Assembly: GCA_964562165.1 (NCBI GenBank)
Contig: CAZLRZ010000018.1
Coordinates: forward strand, 1 to 15,481
Direction of reading: 5' to 3'
Length of the DNA stretch: 15,481 nucleotides
From: JAKQLP01 sp964562165
Lineage (GTDB): Bacteria > Patescibacteriota > Dojkabacteria > B142 > OLB20
Part shown: piece by piece, positions 1-6,622 of the stretch
Layout of the letters: the number at the start of each line of letters is the position of its first letter
How positions within the stretch are numbered: position 1 is the first letter of the stretch
Notes under the pieces: generated by a model
What the model saw: the letters and a program-made list of their open reading frames with translations, nothing else
Told to the model about the DNA's origin: nothing
Databases searched by the model: none
Made by a program: the position numbers and the translations under genes

Positions 1-87
1 TGGTAGTACAAAGGCCGAAAAGATTGCAAAAAAAAGGATTTGAAACACAGCCAAAGCTGTAAATTTAGACAATTTAAAAAATTCCAT
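1..87 (-). CDS. N-terminus of a membrane or secreted protein (partial)
   Basis: An open frame starts at an ATG on the minus strand at position 87 and runs off the window after 29 codons. The peptide begins MEFFKLSKFTALAVFQILFF and continues hydrophobically to the edge: a short basic N-terminus followed by an unbroken apolar stretch. This is what a signal peptide or first transmembrane helix looks like. It is divergent from the gene at 219, and the 131-base gap between them holds a 7-bp inverted repeat. Too little is visible to name a family. The start is supported only by the signal-like sequence; no ribosome-binding site is visible upstream. Confidence 0.5.
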   Translation of the reverse strand, partial: MEFFKLSKFTALAVFQILFFAIFSAFVLP

Positions 88-99
88 ATTCGTAGATAG

Positions 100-118
100 A
101 AGCTATACTTAATAGCTT
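100..118. promoter_or_regulatory. Perfect 7-bp inverted repeat in a divergent intergenic region
   Basis: AAGCTAT (100-106) and ATAGCTT (112-118) form a perfect inverted repeat with a 5-base spacer. It lies 13 bases upstream of the minus-strand ATG at 87. On the minus strand the right part includes TATAGC, a possible -10 box, so a bound dimeric regulator could block that promoter. The function is inferred from position and symmetry only. Confidence 0.3.
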
Positions 119-157
119 AAATTTATTTGAGAATGAAGTCAATTCATTTTTTAGAAG

Positions 158-186
158 TTGCACTCTTAAGTAATTATGATTAATAT
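158..186 (+). promoter_or_regulatory. Possible promoter for the DUF2892-like gene
   Basis: TTGCAC (158-163) and TAATAT (181-186) are separated by 17 bases, giving a weak sigma-70-type match 33 bases upstream of the ATG at 219. A second -10-like box, TATATT (202-207), lies 12 bases before the start and would give a very short leader. The region is so AT-rich that matches arise easily by chance. Confidence 0.25.
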
Positions 187-218
187 TTAGTATTAATTTT
201 TTATATTTAATTGCCCAA

Positions 219-500
219 ATGAAATCATTTTTAAAAATAGTTTCGAGTAATACAGCAAGATTTGTAAAATCATTAGTAGGTTTATATTTCCTGATTTTAG
301 GTGTAATGTATCCAACTGATTATGGTTTGGCTTTAGCCTTTGGTGGCGCAGCATTTTTGTTATCAGGAATTATGGATTTCTGCATAATTGCTCCAATCTT
401 TGGTTATCCATTTCTAGGGCCAGAATTAAGAGAAAAACTTTCAGGCAAAACAACTTCTAAAAAGGTTTCAAAAAAGACCTCCAAAAAGAAGAAGAAATAA
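219..500 (+). CDS. Small DUF2892-like inner membrane protein with lysine-rich tail
   Basis: This 93-residue protein has two predicted transmembrane helices, at about residues 16-31 and 36-56. The pattern of an early Arg, then GLYFLILGV, then a second hydrophobic helix ending in a DFCIIAPIFGYP-like segment fits the DUF2892/YgaP-TM family, whose members carry a Cys-Pro-like turn after helix 2. The molecular function of that family is not established. The C-terminus (about residues 72-93) is almost all Lys, Ser and Thr, and would sit in the cytoplasm by the positive-inside rule. It may touch nucleic acid or acidic membrane partners, but this is speculation. The gene is monocistronic, with a strong terminator 20 bases after its stop codon. 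No ribosome-binding site is visible before the ATG. Confidence 0.72.
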   Translation: MKSFLKIVSSNTARFVKSLVGLYFLILGVMYPTDYGLALAFGGAAFLLSGIMDFCIIAPIFGYPFLGPELREKLSGKTTSKKVSKKTSKKKKK

Positions 501-520
501 TTATATACAAAACAGAAGTT

Positions 521-553
521 AAATCCCGGGTTTAAACTCCCGGGATTTTTTTT
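521..553 (+). terminator. Rho-independent terminator
   Basis: Arms AAATCCCGGG (521-530) and CCCGGGATTT (539-548) pair perfectly over 10 bp around an 8-base loop, followed by a T-run to 553. It ends the DUF2892-like gene. It sits immediately after the stop codon of the convergent Gre-like gene (stop at 552-554), so the hairpin could also slow transcription arriving from that side. The minus strand has no good U-tract after the stem. Confidence 0.9.
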
Positions 554-995
554 AGTTTAAGATTTGATATTTTGTGCTAGAACCATTCAATGAATAGTCA
601 ATTTTTTGTCCGATCTTGCTATTAAGAAGCTTCTTTCCAAGAGGCGATTCGCAATTGATGTATCCGACCTGGGGGTTTAAATATTCATAGTCTTTTGTAA
701 TGCAATAATGCTTTATCTTTTTATTATGTTTAAGGCTGATGCAATTACCTACCCGGATATTTTTATTATCAACAATCGAAACGTTTTTGATTCCACTAAT
801 AGTTTTTTCACAATCACTTATTTGACCCAAAACCGCTTGCAGTTCTAAAACATTTGTATCAAAAAGATCTTCATCTAAATAGCTACCAAGGTCTTCGCTT
901 TGACAGTCTAAATATTTTAAAAGACTTTCTTTTTTAAGTTTTAAACTTACTAAGTCTTTTTCTAATTTAATTAGAATTTTTTCGTGGTTTTGCAT
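552..995 (-). CDS. GreA/GreB-like transcript cleavage factor, divergent
   Basis: The C-terminal half (about residues 76-147 from this start) matches the FKBP-like domain of Gre factors: a β-rich region, then GYINCESPLGKKLLNSKIGQ, equivalent to the family's 'IS..SPLG.ALLG...GD' signature, and a closing YQIL strand. The N-terminal part has the length and heptad character of the Gre coiled coil, with acidic residues (SEDL...DEDLFD) where the catalytic tip should lie. The usual GDLSENAEY-type tip sequence is absent. Classic Gre factors enter the RNA polymerase secondary channel and trigger cleavage of backtracked transcripts. This protein could do that, or act as a Gre-fold regulator (as Rnk and TraR/DksA-like proteins do). 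I chose the ATG at 995 because an upstream in-frame ATG at 1019 only adds a hydrophobic MALIIILI leader atypical for Gre proteins. It may be a paralog of a normal greA elsewhere. Confidence 0.7.
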   Translation of the reverse strand: MQNHEKILIKLEKDLVSLKLKKESLLKYLDCQSEDLGSYLDEDLFDTNVLELQAVLGQISDCEKTISGIKNVSIVDNKNIRVGNCISLKHNKKIKHYCITKDYEYLNPQVGYINCESPLGKKLLNSKIGQKIDYSLNGSSTKYQILN

Positions 996-1073
996 AATAA
1001 GAATAATAATTAAGGCCAATATTAAGATTGAGCCTTAAAAGACGCTTGACCACTAAGAAGGCGAACCTGACCC

Positions 1074-1094
1074 AAAAATGACTTAACCAAGTCA
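1074..1094 (-). terminator. Weak intrinsic terminator after the P-loop gene
   Basis: TGACTT (1079-1084) and AAGTCA (1089-1094) form a perfect 6-bp stem with a 4-base loop. Read on the minus strand the hairpin is followed by five T residues (1078-1074). It lies 78 bases after the stop of the 1172-2755 gene and before the Gre-like gene, so it would separate the two. The stem is short and only moderately stable. Confidence 0.45.
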
Positions 1095-1171
1095 AAAAGG
1101 AGCTTTCCTGACAAAAACTTATTGAGAATTGAATAAAAGTAGGCTTTTAGCTTGTTTTTACTGTAAATTTT

Positions 1172-2755
1172 CTAAATTTCTTCTATAGGAGAATTAATTG
1201 CCTCAAAAGCCCCTAATTGCTTTATTAGATTGAGGAATAGGGTTTTAGCTCTTGATGGCATGGGGAATTGATTTTCAATATTATTAATAATGTTTATGTA
1301 GTTTGGACTTAGAAATGCCATTAGATCACTAAAATCTTGATCCCCACCTTGGTTTTTAATCATGGAGGTTTGTTTGGAATACAATCTTTCAAAAATTAGC
1401 TTTTTTCGAGGAGACAAATTTGCAGGTTCAAAAGGAGAAATAAGTAATACATTTGGCACACCAAAAACAACTGCTAGCATCAAAGTATTAAGTATGTCGT
1501 CTGGAAGAGAGGCTATTAGGGGGTGGAGGGTATTAAAAGGAGTTGGGTCTTCTCTTTTATAATCACCTGTTAGAAGTACATCCGTATTTAAGTCAATGGG
1601 AAAAATAAGTGTACGTATTCTTTTTAAAGCAGCTAAAGAATAAGTTAATGAGGAATTTATTCCGTTTTTACTTAGAAAGATTTCTTTCTGGGCTCGTAAC
1701 TGGCTACAATCCTTTAGGCCCATGGCTCTCCCGATTTTGTCCACAAGGGAATGAAGTTTTGAGTATTCGTGGTTTTGATGAGGTGGATCAATTAAAAATG
1801 CGGGGGCTTCGATAATTTGGTTCTTGGGATTTAGTGCTGGAGGTGAATTTAATGTATTGAGAATTTTGTTCGGACTGTTAAGTGTGAGTGAGTTAATGTG
1901 GAGTGATTCCGAAAGAGTTTTCGCTATAGTAGACTTACCTATGCCTTCTGGGCCCGTTATTAAAGATTTGTTTGTTGGTTGATTGAGCTTTGTAAGGGAT
2001 TCCTGGTATTGGTGTAGGCAATCTTGTTGTGGTGTTAACATACCTTCATAGATGCTTCGGTCGGCTAGTCTAACTGCTATGGCTTCACGTAATTTTTGTA
2101 TATATGTTTTAATTGCCTCGGGGCTTTGGTCAGATATGACCTTGGTTGTGATGTCGTGAGATCCATTTGCTTGTGTTACTATTTCGGGGTATATTCCACC
2201 TGGGTCGCTTTTAGAAGAGCAAAATCCGGGGTTAGAAAGTTCTAAAATTAATAATGCTGTTGTGAATGTTTCCTCATCAGAATTAAGAATAATGCCTATT
2301 GAACTATCGAAGTCGGGTTGGTTAGTTTTTAAAGAAGGTAAAAAAACATCCTTTGGAGTTTGAAATCTATATGTTTTATCTGGTCTTTTAATGGCTCTTA
2401 TAGGAAGGGCGGGGTTTGATATACCCGCATCGGCGTCGTAAAAATTTTTACAAACATCCAAAAATTTTGAATATATATATTGTCTAGTTTCCAATTCTTC
2501 ATGAGATTCATTATTGATAGCAAGAACTTCGGCTTGTTGCTTAGGGAAAACAAGGCTCGGATCTTTATGAATATCATTATATGGACTTGGTATTAGTACC
2601 TTCCCATCTTGCACAAGCAGAGGTCCTTTTGGTGGGAAAAAAGTCCGTCTTAAAATCTGGCCGGCCTGAGTGAGCAAGTTGAATGGAAAGTTGGGGCGTT
2701 CGGGTTTTGCAAGGTGCAATCCAATCGATTCGATTGGACTAAAAACGGACTGCAT
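1172..2755 (-). CDS. Unrecognised P-loop NTPase, partner of the winged-helix regulator
   Basis: I do not recognise the family of this 527-residue protein. It has a clean Walker A motif, GPEGIGKST, at residues 268-276 and a possible Walker B, PAFLID, at about 318-323 with Asp323. The first 240 residues have no P-loop features; they include a segment with FDSSIGIILNSDEETFTTAL (about 148-167) that reads as a separate α/β domain. The region after 340 is helical, with SPRKKLIFERLYSK near 448-461. No transmembrane helix or signal peptide is evident. The start lies 6 bases after the stop of the regulator gene on the same strand, so the two are almost certainly cotranscribed and probably act together. 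Possible roles include a STAND- or AAA-type switch, or a kinase-like enzyme; the sequence does not decide between them. Confidence 0.6.
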   Translation of the reverse strand: MQSVFSPIESIGLHLAKPERPNFPFNLLTQAGQILRRTFFPPKGPLLVQDGKVLIPSPYNDIHKDPSLVFPKQQAEVLAINNESHEELETRQYIYSKFLDVCKNFYDADAGISNPALPIRAIKRPDKTYRFQTPKDVFLPSLKTNQPDFDSSIGIILNSDEETFTTALLILELSNPGFCSSKSDPGGIYPEIVTQANGSHDITTKVISDQSPEAIKTYIQKLREAIAVRLADRSIYEGMLTPQQDCLHQYQESLTKLNQPTNKSLITGPEGIGKSTIAKTLSESLHINSLTLNSPNKILNTLNSPPALNPKNQIIEAPAFLIDPPHQNHEYSKLHSLVDKIGRAMGLKDCSQLRAQKEIFLSKNGINSSLTYSLAALKRIRTLIFPIDLNTDVLLTGDYKREDPTPFNTLHPLIASLPDDILNTLMLAVVFGVPNVLLISPFEPANLSPRKKLIFERLYSKQTSMIKNQGGDQDFSDLMAFLSPNYINIINNIENQFPMPSRAKTLFLNLIKQLGAFEAINSPIEEI

Positions 2756-2761
2756 ATATTG

Positions 2762-4075
2762 TTAAGCTAAGATGTATCCCTTATTCCGTGAGGTTAGGAT
2801 AATGCGATTGGGCTTTTTGTCTTCAAGTTTGTCTCGTAGTCTTGAGATCAATTTGTCAATTGCCCATTCAGAGTATCGTTTTGGATAATCCTCCCCCCAG
2901 ACTATTTGGGCAATTTTCTCTTTTGAAACGGGGGCGTTTCGATGACTATGAAGCTCCTTTATAATTAAGAGCTCTGTTTTTGTTAGGAACTTTTCTGAAA
3001 TTTTGTTTCTAAAAAATATCTCTCCTGATGTTTTATTGATGCAAATATCGTTCTGGGTTTTGAAAAATTCTTCCGAATCAAATCCTTGGTTAGTGACGGG
3101 TTCGCCTTCTGCTTCAGGGATATTGGCTACGACGCCTCTGATTTCGGGGGTTGATGATTTGAAATATTCCTTTAAGATTGTGCCTTTGATTTTGTTTTCT
3201 TCGTTAATAAAACCGGTCTTTTTTAAATAGTTCAAAACTTCGGGGTCAACTTGGGAAATGTCCTCTTCTAAAATTACCGATTTTAATGGAACTAAAATTT
3301 GTGGAGTTAGTTTGGATTTGATTCTATCGAGGTATTGTTTTAGGGACTCAAATTCATCGAAAAAACTTTCGTTAATATTTTTAAAGTCGATATCGCTTGC
3401 TTTTTTGTCGAGTAAAAGAAGATCGTTGCGGATTCCTTTGCCAAGAGCTGCAAGTCCGTTTGTGGCTTCAATGATTTCTAGGATTTTTTCGGGCTTAACT
3501 TTTTTTAGGAAAATATCTTCGTTAAAGGTTCGGAAAAGTCTGCCCGGATTATGGTAGTTAAAATATTGAGTGATTAAAGGGATTGGCGCTGTGCATTGGT
3601 TTTTGTAAAGGGGGTAGTTTGATGTGATGATAATATTGATCGCTCCTTCGGTGAAATCCTTTAGGATATCCAGATAAACCAAAAAGTCGTTAAAGCCGGG
3701 CATATTTTGGATTTCAAGGTTACTCGTTGTTTCAAGAATAAAAAAGACCTTCTTCTTTAATTGGACATAGGTTTTAAGGATTGCTGCTAATTCGGTTGTG
3801 GTTTCAAAGGATATTCCTAGCTGTTGTTCGATTTGGGTTTTTATGACTCGAAAAAGTTCGTTTTGAGTTTGTCCTTGGTCTTTATTTATTAGTAGGGCTT
3901 CAAAATCGATGGGAATTAATAGAATGTTTTCGTTGGATTCCTTATATTTTTGCGAAAGTTTGTTTATTGCTGAAGTCACTCCAGTAGAGGGAAAGTGCAC
4001 AATCTCGAAGGGGGTTTTTATTGAGATACACTTTTCTACAGTACTGACAATGTCTTCATACCAAGTATGTTTCAT
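2762..4075 (-). CDS. OmpR/PhoB-type winged-helix regulator with degenerate NTPase domain
   Basis: The last ~100 residues (about 340-437) are a textbook Trans_reg_C winged helix. A short β-sheet precedes LTKTELLIIKEL, then VSKEKIAQIVWG, the recognition-helix region WAIDKLISRLRDKLE, and the wing ending in NKGYIL. The N-terminal ~250 residues read like an AAA/STAND NTPase: a β-strand and loop HFPSTGVTSAI at the Walker A position (about 27-37), a KKVFFILETTS Walker B-like strand (about 108-118), and INIIITSNYPL like sensor 1 (about 146-156). The P-loop lacks the GK(S/T) lysine, so ATP hydrolysis is doubtful. There is no receiver domain, so this is not a canonical two-component regulator. The start is placed at the ATG at 4075; a TTG two codons upstream (4081) is also possible. 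The first gene of a two-gene unit with the P-loop protein, it is preceded by a TATAAT box and phased repeats, suggesting autoregulation. Confidence 0.78.
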   Translation of the reverse strand: MKHTWYEDIVSTVEKCISIKTPFEIVHFPSTGVTSAINKLSQKYKESNENILLIPIDFEALLINKDQGQTQNELFRVIKTQIEQQLGISFETTTELAAILKTYVQLKKKVFFILETTSNLEIQNMPGFNDFLVYLDILKDFTEGAINIIITSNYPLYKNQCTAPIPLITQYFNYHNPGRLFRTFNEDIFLKKVKPEKILEIIEATNGLAALGKGIRNDLLLLDKKASDIDFKNINESFFDEFESLKQYLDRIKSKLTPQILVPLKSVILEEDISQVDPEVLNYLKKTGFINEENKIKGTILKEYFKSSTPEIRGVVANIPEAEGEPVTNQGFDSEEFFKTQNDICINKTSGEIFFRNKISEKFLTKTELLIIKELHSHRNAPVSKEKIAQIVWGEDYPKRYSEWAIDKLISRLRDKLEDKKPNRIILTSRNKGYILA

Positions 4076-4097
4076 TTGCAATGTCTAGAAAGCGATG

Positions 4098-4123
4098 TCA
4101 GATTATATCAGATAAAGTCAGAT
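4098..4123. promoter_or_regulatory. Three phased TCAGAT repeats: probable operator
   Basis: TCAGAT occurs at 4098-4103, 4108-4113 and 4118-4123, a perfect hexamer three times at exactly 10-bp steps. The two outer copies extend to GTCAGATT. The middle of the array contains the -10 box of the minus-strand regulator gene. OmpR/PhoB-type proteins characteristically bind tandem direct repeats about one helical turn apart, and the gene this array controls encodes exactly such a domain. Autoregulation is therefore the natural reading, although binding is inferred. Confidence 0.55.
4102..4107 (-). promoter_or_regulatory. -10 box (TATAAT) of the regulator/NTPase unit
   Basis: On the minus strand 4107-4102 reads TATAAT, a perfect consensus -10 box. 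It lies 26 bases from the ATG at 4075 and would give a leader of about 20 bases. The -35 region is poor, which fits a promoter that depends on, or is blocked by, a protein on the overlapping repeats. Confidence 0.5.
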
Positions 4124-4160
4124 TCGCTAAATTTGTATTGTAGTAGTGAAGTGAAAATCT

Positions 4161-4169
4161 TGGTAGAAT
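4161..4169 (+). promoter_or_regulatory. Possible extended -10 promoter of the surface-enzyme operon
   Basis: TGGTAGAAT (4161-4169) fits the extended -10 pattern TGnTAnAAT, which tolerates a poor -35. Transcription would begin near 4176, about 17 bases before the likely true N-terminus of the acyltransferase at 4193. A nearby TATAAA (4171-4176) is an alternative -10. The site lies 38 bases from the TCAGAT array, so both divergent units could respond to one regulator. Confidence 0.35.
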
Positions 4170-4252
4170 TTATAAACGTTAAATAAAATGCCATAAATAC
4201 TAAATCACGAATTAGCAGTATAGATATATTAAAGAGCATTACCTGCCTACTC

Positions 4253-6595
4253 ATGATATTAGGCCATACTGCGTATTTTGCAGGCCTTGGTGCGGATACT
4301 AGTTTGGCAACGATCATAAACTTTATTAATCTAACCACGTTTACGGTGTTCCTGTTTTTGTCTGGAACAGGTATGTTTTTATCATATTTAAGGCCTGATA
4401 TTTCAAATGAAGAATTTGCAGAGAAGAAAGCGAAAATCCCTCATAAGGCCTTTAAGCTTCTTTTGTCATATTATTTGATAGTTTTAATTGGCTATTTACC
4501 TCAATTACTTGATCCTAATGCAGATATTCTAAGTAGGATCGTAAGACTGATCCTATTTGTCGATATACCAAACTATGTTGAATTTATCCTGCCATTTATA
4601 TTTTTCTATCTATTAATTTATGCGTTAAGGCCACTAGTTAAAAGAATTTCTAACAGTTTAATTTTTAGCATACTTTGTGGTGCTTTGGTTTATGCCTTGG
4701 GTATGGCTTTGTATTGGGTTGAAGTGCCTAACGAGTTTTTATCTTTAAAATCAATATTTGTTGGAAATTCAGACTGGTATAGGTTCCCAATCCTTCAATA
4801 TTTCCCTGTGTTTATTATTGGAGCCTATTGGGGCAAATTAATTGCCTATAAAGATTATGTAAAGGAAACTCGTTTGAAGAATGGCTTAATGGTGTTTATT
4901 TCCTTTGTTACGTTAACCTTTGCAATCCTTGGGTTTGATATTGTCAGATGGCCTCCAAGTATTCTGTTCTTACTTGTTGGGCTTAGTTATACAACTGTTT
5001 TATTGTTCTTACTCGAAAAATTTACCAATAGTGAGAAAGAATCTAAAATAGCTACCTTTATTGGGCAAAATCTTTTTGATTTCTATATTGTTCATCTAGT
5101 TGTTCTATATATTGGTCAGTATGCATTAAATGTAAAGTGTGCAAGTGTTTTGGATATGTTGCTTTACTACCTAATTGTGGTCGCTTTAAGCGTTATTATT
5201 GTTTATATTACAAATTCGCATAAGTTTTTAGGGCCTTTACGAAAAAAGTTCTCGTTAAAAACCTTTGATTCCGTGTATTTTAGGGCTTTCTATATTTTAG
5301 TTGCAGTTTGGTTGGCCGGGATTTTTGTTATCAGATTTGTTTCTGACTACAATCCGGAATTGGCTACAGTATTGTCATTTAATGTGGTTGATAGAAGTTA
5401 TATAGAAAGAGTCGATGCGAACTTTTCTATTGAAACTTTTGTAAATAGAAAAACCGTTTTCAAGATTGAAAGCGACGATCCATCGTTTGATGAATATAAA
5501 AATGGAATTGTTGATATTAAGGTAAATAATAAGGGATATGATTACAAAGGCATTGATGTTTTTATTGATGGCAAGATGGTGGAGCGGATTGAAAGAAATC
5601 CTTCCGAAAACTACAACTTCAAAATCAACCCTTTAGAATATGCTATCGGTACACATAGAGCCGAAGTCTATATTACCGGGGCAAACAAAAAAAGCGAACC
5701 CGTTGAATTTATGATTTCTAATCCTTTATATGTTGTCTGGACAATCGACTGGGAGGGCTACGACATTAGCGATTCAAATATGAATGCAATGTCAAAGATC
5801 TCATCTAAATATGGTTTGCCAATGGTGCAACTCGTTACACCTCGTGTTTTTGTTGCTAGCGATGTTAGTCAGAGTCGAAAAGATGCCCTGAAAAAATATG
5901 TTTTTGAAAGATCTGCCTTGGGTGATGAAATTGGAATGCACCTTCATATGCACTGCGATTTGTTTACGGCTTGCGGGCTAAAATATAAAACTGCGCCGAA
6001 ATGGGACTCTCGATATAATTGCCACGATGTTTTAACAAGCGCATATACCCCCGAAGAATTTGGCGATTTGGTCGATTGTTCTTTGAAATATTTTGAAGAA
6101 TATAACTTCCCCAAGCCAGTGTCATATAGGGCGGGCGGTTGGTTTATCGATTTGAAGAATCTGAAGGTTTTACCTGATTATGGATTTAAAATCGATACTT
6201 CGGGTAGGGATAAATACAATTGGGGAAATGCAGTCGGCTTTTGGGATTTGGCTCCTGACCAGGCCCCTTATATGATTTCGAATAGTGATCAAAACAAAGC
6301 TGATAGTATAAACAATTTCGGCCTGATTGAAGTCCCAAACAACGGGCGCGACAGCACCAATAATCCGGCCGACGTGATGATTGGGAAGTTTGATGAAATT
6401 TATGCGAATAAAATGATGCCTTTAGAAGATATGAATGTGGTCAATTTTATGAGCCATCCTCACTGGTTTACGACCTATGACAACGCAACAATGAATAAAT
6501 TGATGGATTATGTAAGCCAGTACTCTGCGAAATCAGATAAGGGGCCTGTGATTTTCACAACGTTGGATAGGATCTATGGCCTAAGAAGCCAATAA
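4253..6595 (+). CDS. Membrane acyltransferase-3 / polysaccharide deacetylase fusion
   Basis: Residues 1-330 (from the ATG at 4253) form a multi-pass acyltransferase-3 (OafA-type) domain. It has LGH with the family His at residue 5, FLFLSGTGMFLSYL (33-46), and NLFDFYIVHLVVLY (273-286) near its end. A helix (about 343-363) leads to a β-rich linker (380-490). Residues 490-780 are NodB-like: WTIDWE with Asp499 and Glu501, the His pair H563/H567 in GMHLHMH, YRAGGW (625-630), and SHPHW (734-738). The likely outcome is that acyl groups are moved across the membrane onto a surface glycan while the outer domain removes N-acetyl (or similar) groups; the substrate is unknown. The frame runs upstream of 4253 without a stop to 4187 and encodes SSIDILKSITCLLMILGH, the classic N-terminal helix of the family. 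That extension has no ATG, GTG, TTG or CTG; an ATA at 4193 is the natural beginning. The 4253 start would delete most of helix 1 and is probably wrong. Confidence 0.82.
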   Translation: MILGHTAYFAGLGADTSLATIINFINLTTFTVFLFLSGTGMFLSYLRPDISNEEFAEKKAKIPHKAFKLLLSYYLIVLIGYLPQLLDPNADILSRIVRLILFVDIPNYVEFILPFIFFYLLIYALRPLVKRISNSLIFSILCGALVYALGMALYWVEVPNEFLSLKSIFVGNSDWYRFPILQYFPVFIIGAYWGKLIAYKDYVKETRLKNGLMVFISFVTLTFAILGFDIVRWPPSILFLLVGLSYTTVLLFLLEKFTNSEKESKIATFIGQNLFDFYIVHLVVLYIGQYALNVKCASVLDMLLYYLIVVALSVIIVYITNSHKFLGPLRKKFSLKTFDSVYFRAFYILVAVWLAGIFVIRFVSDYNPELATVLSFNVVDRSYIERVDANFSIETFVNRKTVFKIESDDPSFDEYKNGIVDIKVNNKGYDYKGIDVFIDGKMVERIERNPSENYNFKINPLEYAIGTHRAEVYITGANKKSEPVEFMISNPLYVVWTIDWEGYDISDSNMNAMSKISSKYGLPMVQLVTPRVFVASDVSQSRKDALKKYVFERSALGDEIGMHLHMHCDLFTACGLKYKTAPKWDSRYNCHDVLTSAYTPEEFGDLVDCSLKYFEEYNFPKPVSYRAGGWFIDLKNLKVLPDYGFKIDTSGRDKYNWGNAVGFWDLAPDQAPYMISNSDQNKADSINNFGLIEVPNNGRDSTNNPADVMIGKFDEIYANKMMPLEDMNVVNFMSHPHWFTTYDNATMNKLMDYVSQYSAKSDKGPVIFTTLDRIYGLRSQ

Positions 6596-6622
6596 CATTA
6601 TGTTTAATAAAATCTTTTAAAG

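Noticed and set aside
1362..1815. Plus-strand open frames opposite the P-loop gene
   Set aside because: They are antisense to a long coding frame with a clear Walker A motif, have no family features, and look like mirror frames.
3003..3557. Plus-strand open frames opposite the winged-helix regulator
   Set aside because: They are antisense to a well-supported gene, their protein sequences are low-complexity Ser/Leu/Phe, and they show no recognisable domain.
4108..4338. Minus-strand open frame across the divergent promoter region
   Set aside because: It overlaps the N-terminal coding region of the acyltransferase and the operator; its sequence has no family signal.
4944..5335. Further TCAGAT-like hexamers inside the acyltransferase gene
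   Set aside because: They are single copies in coding sequence without the 10-bp phasing.
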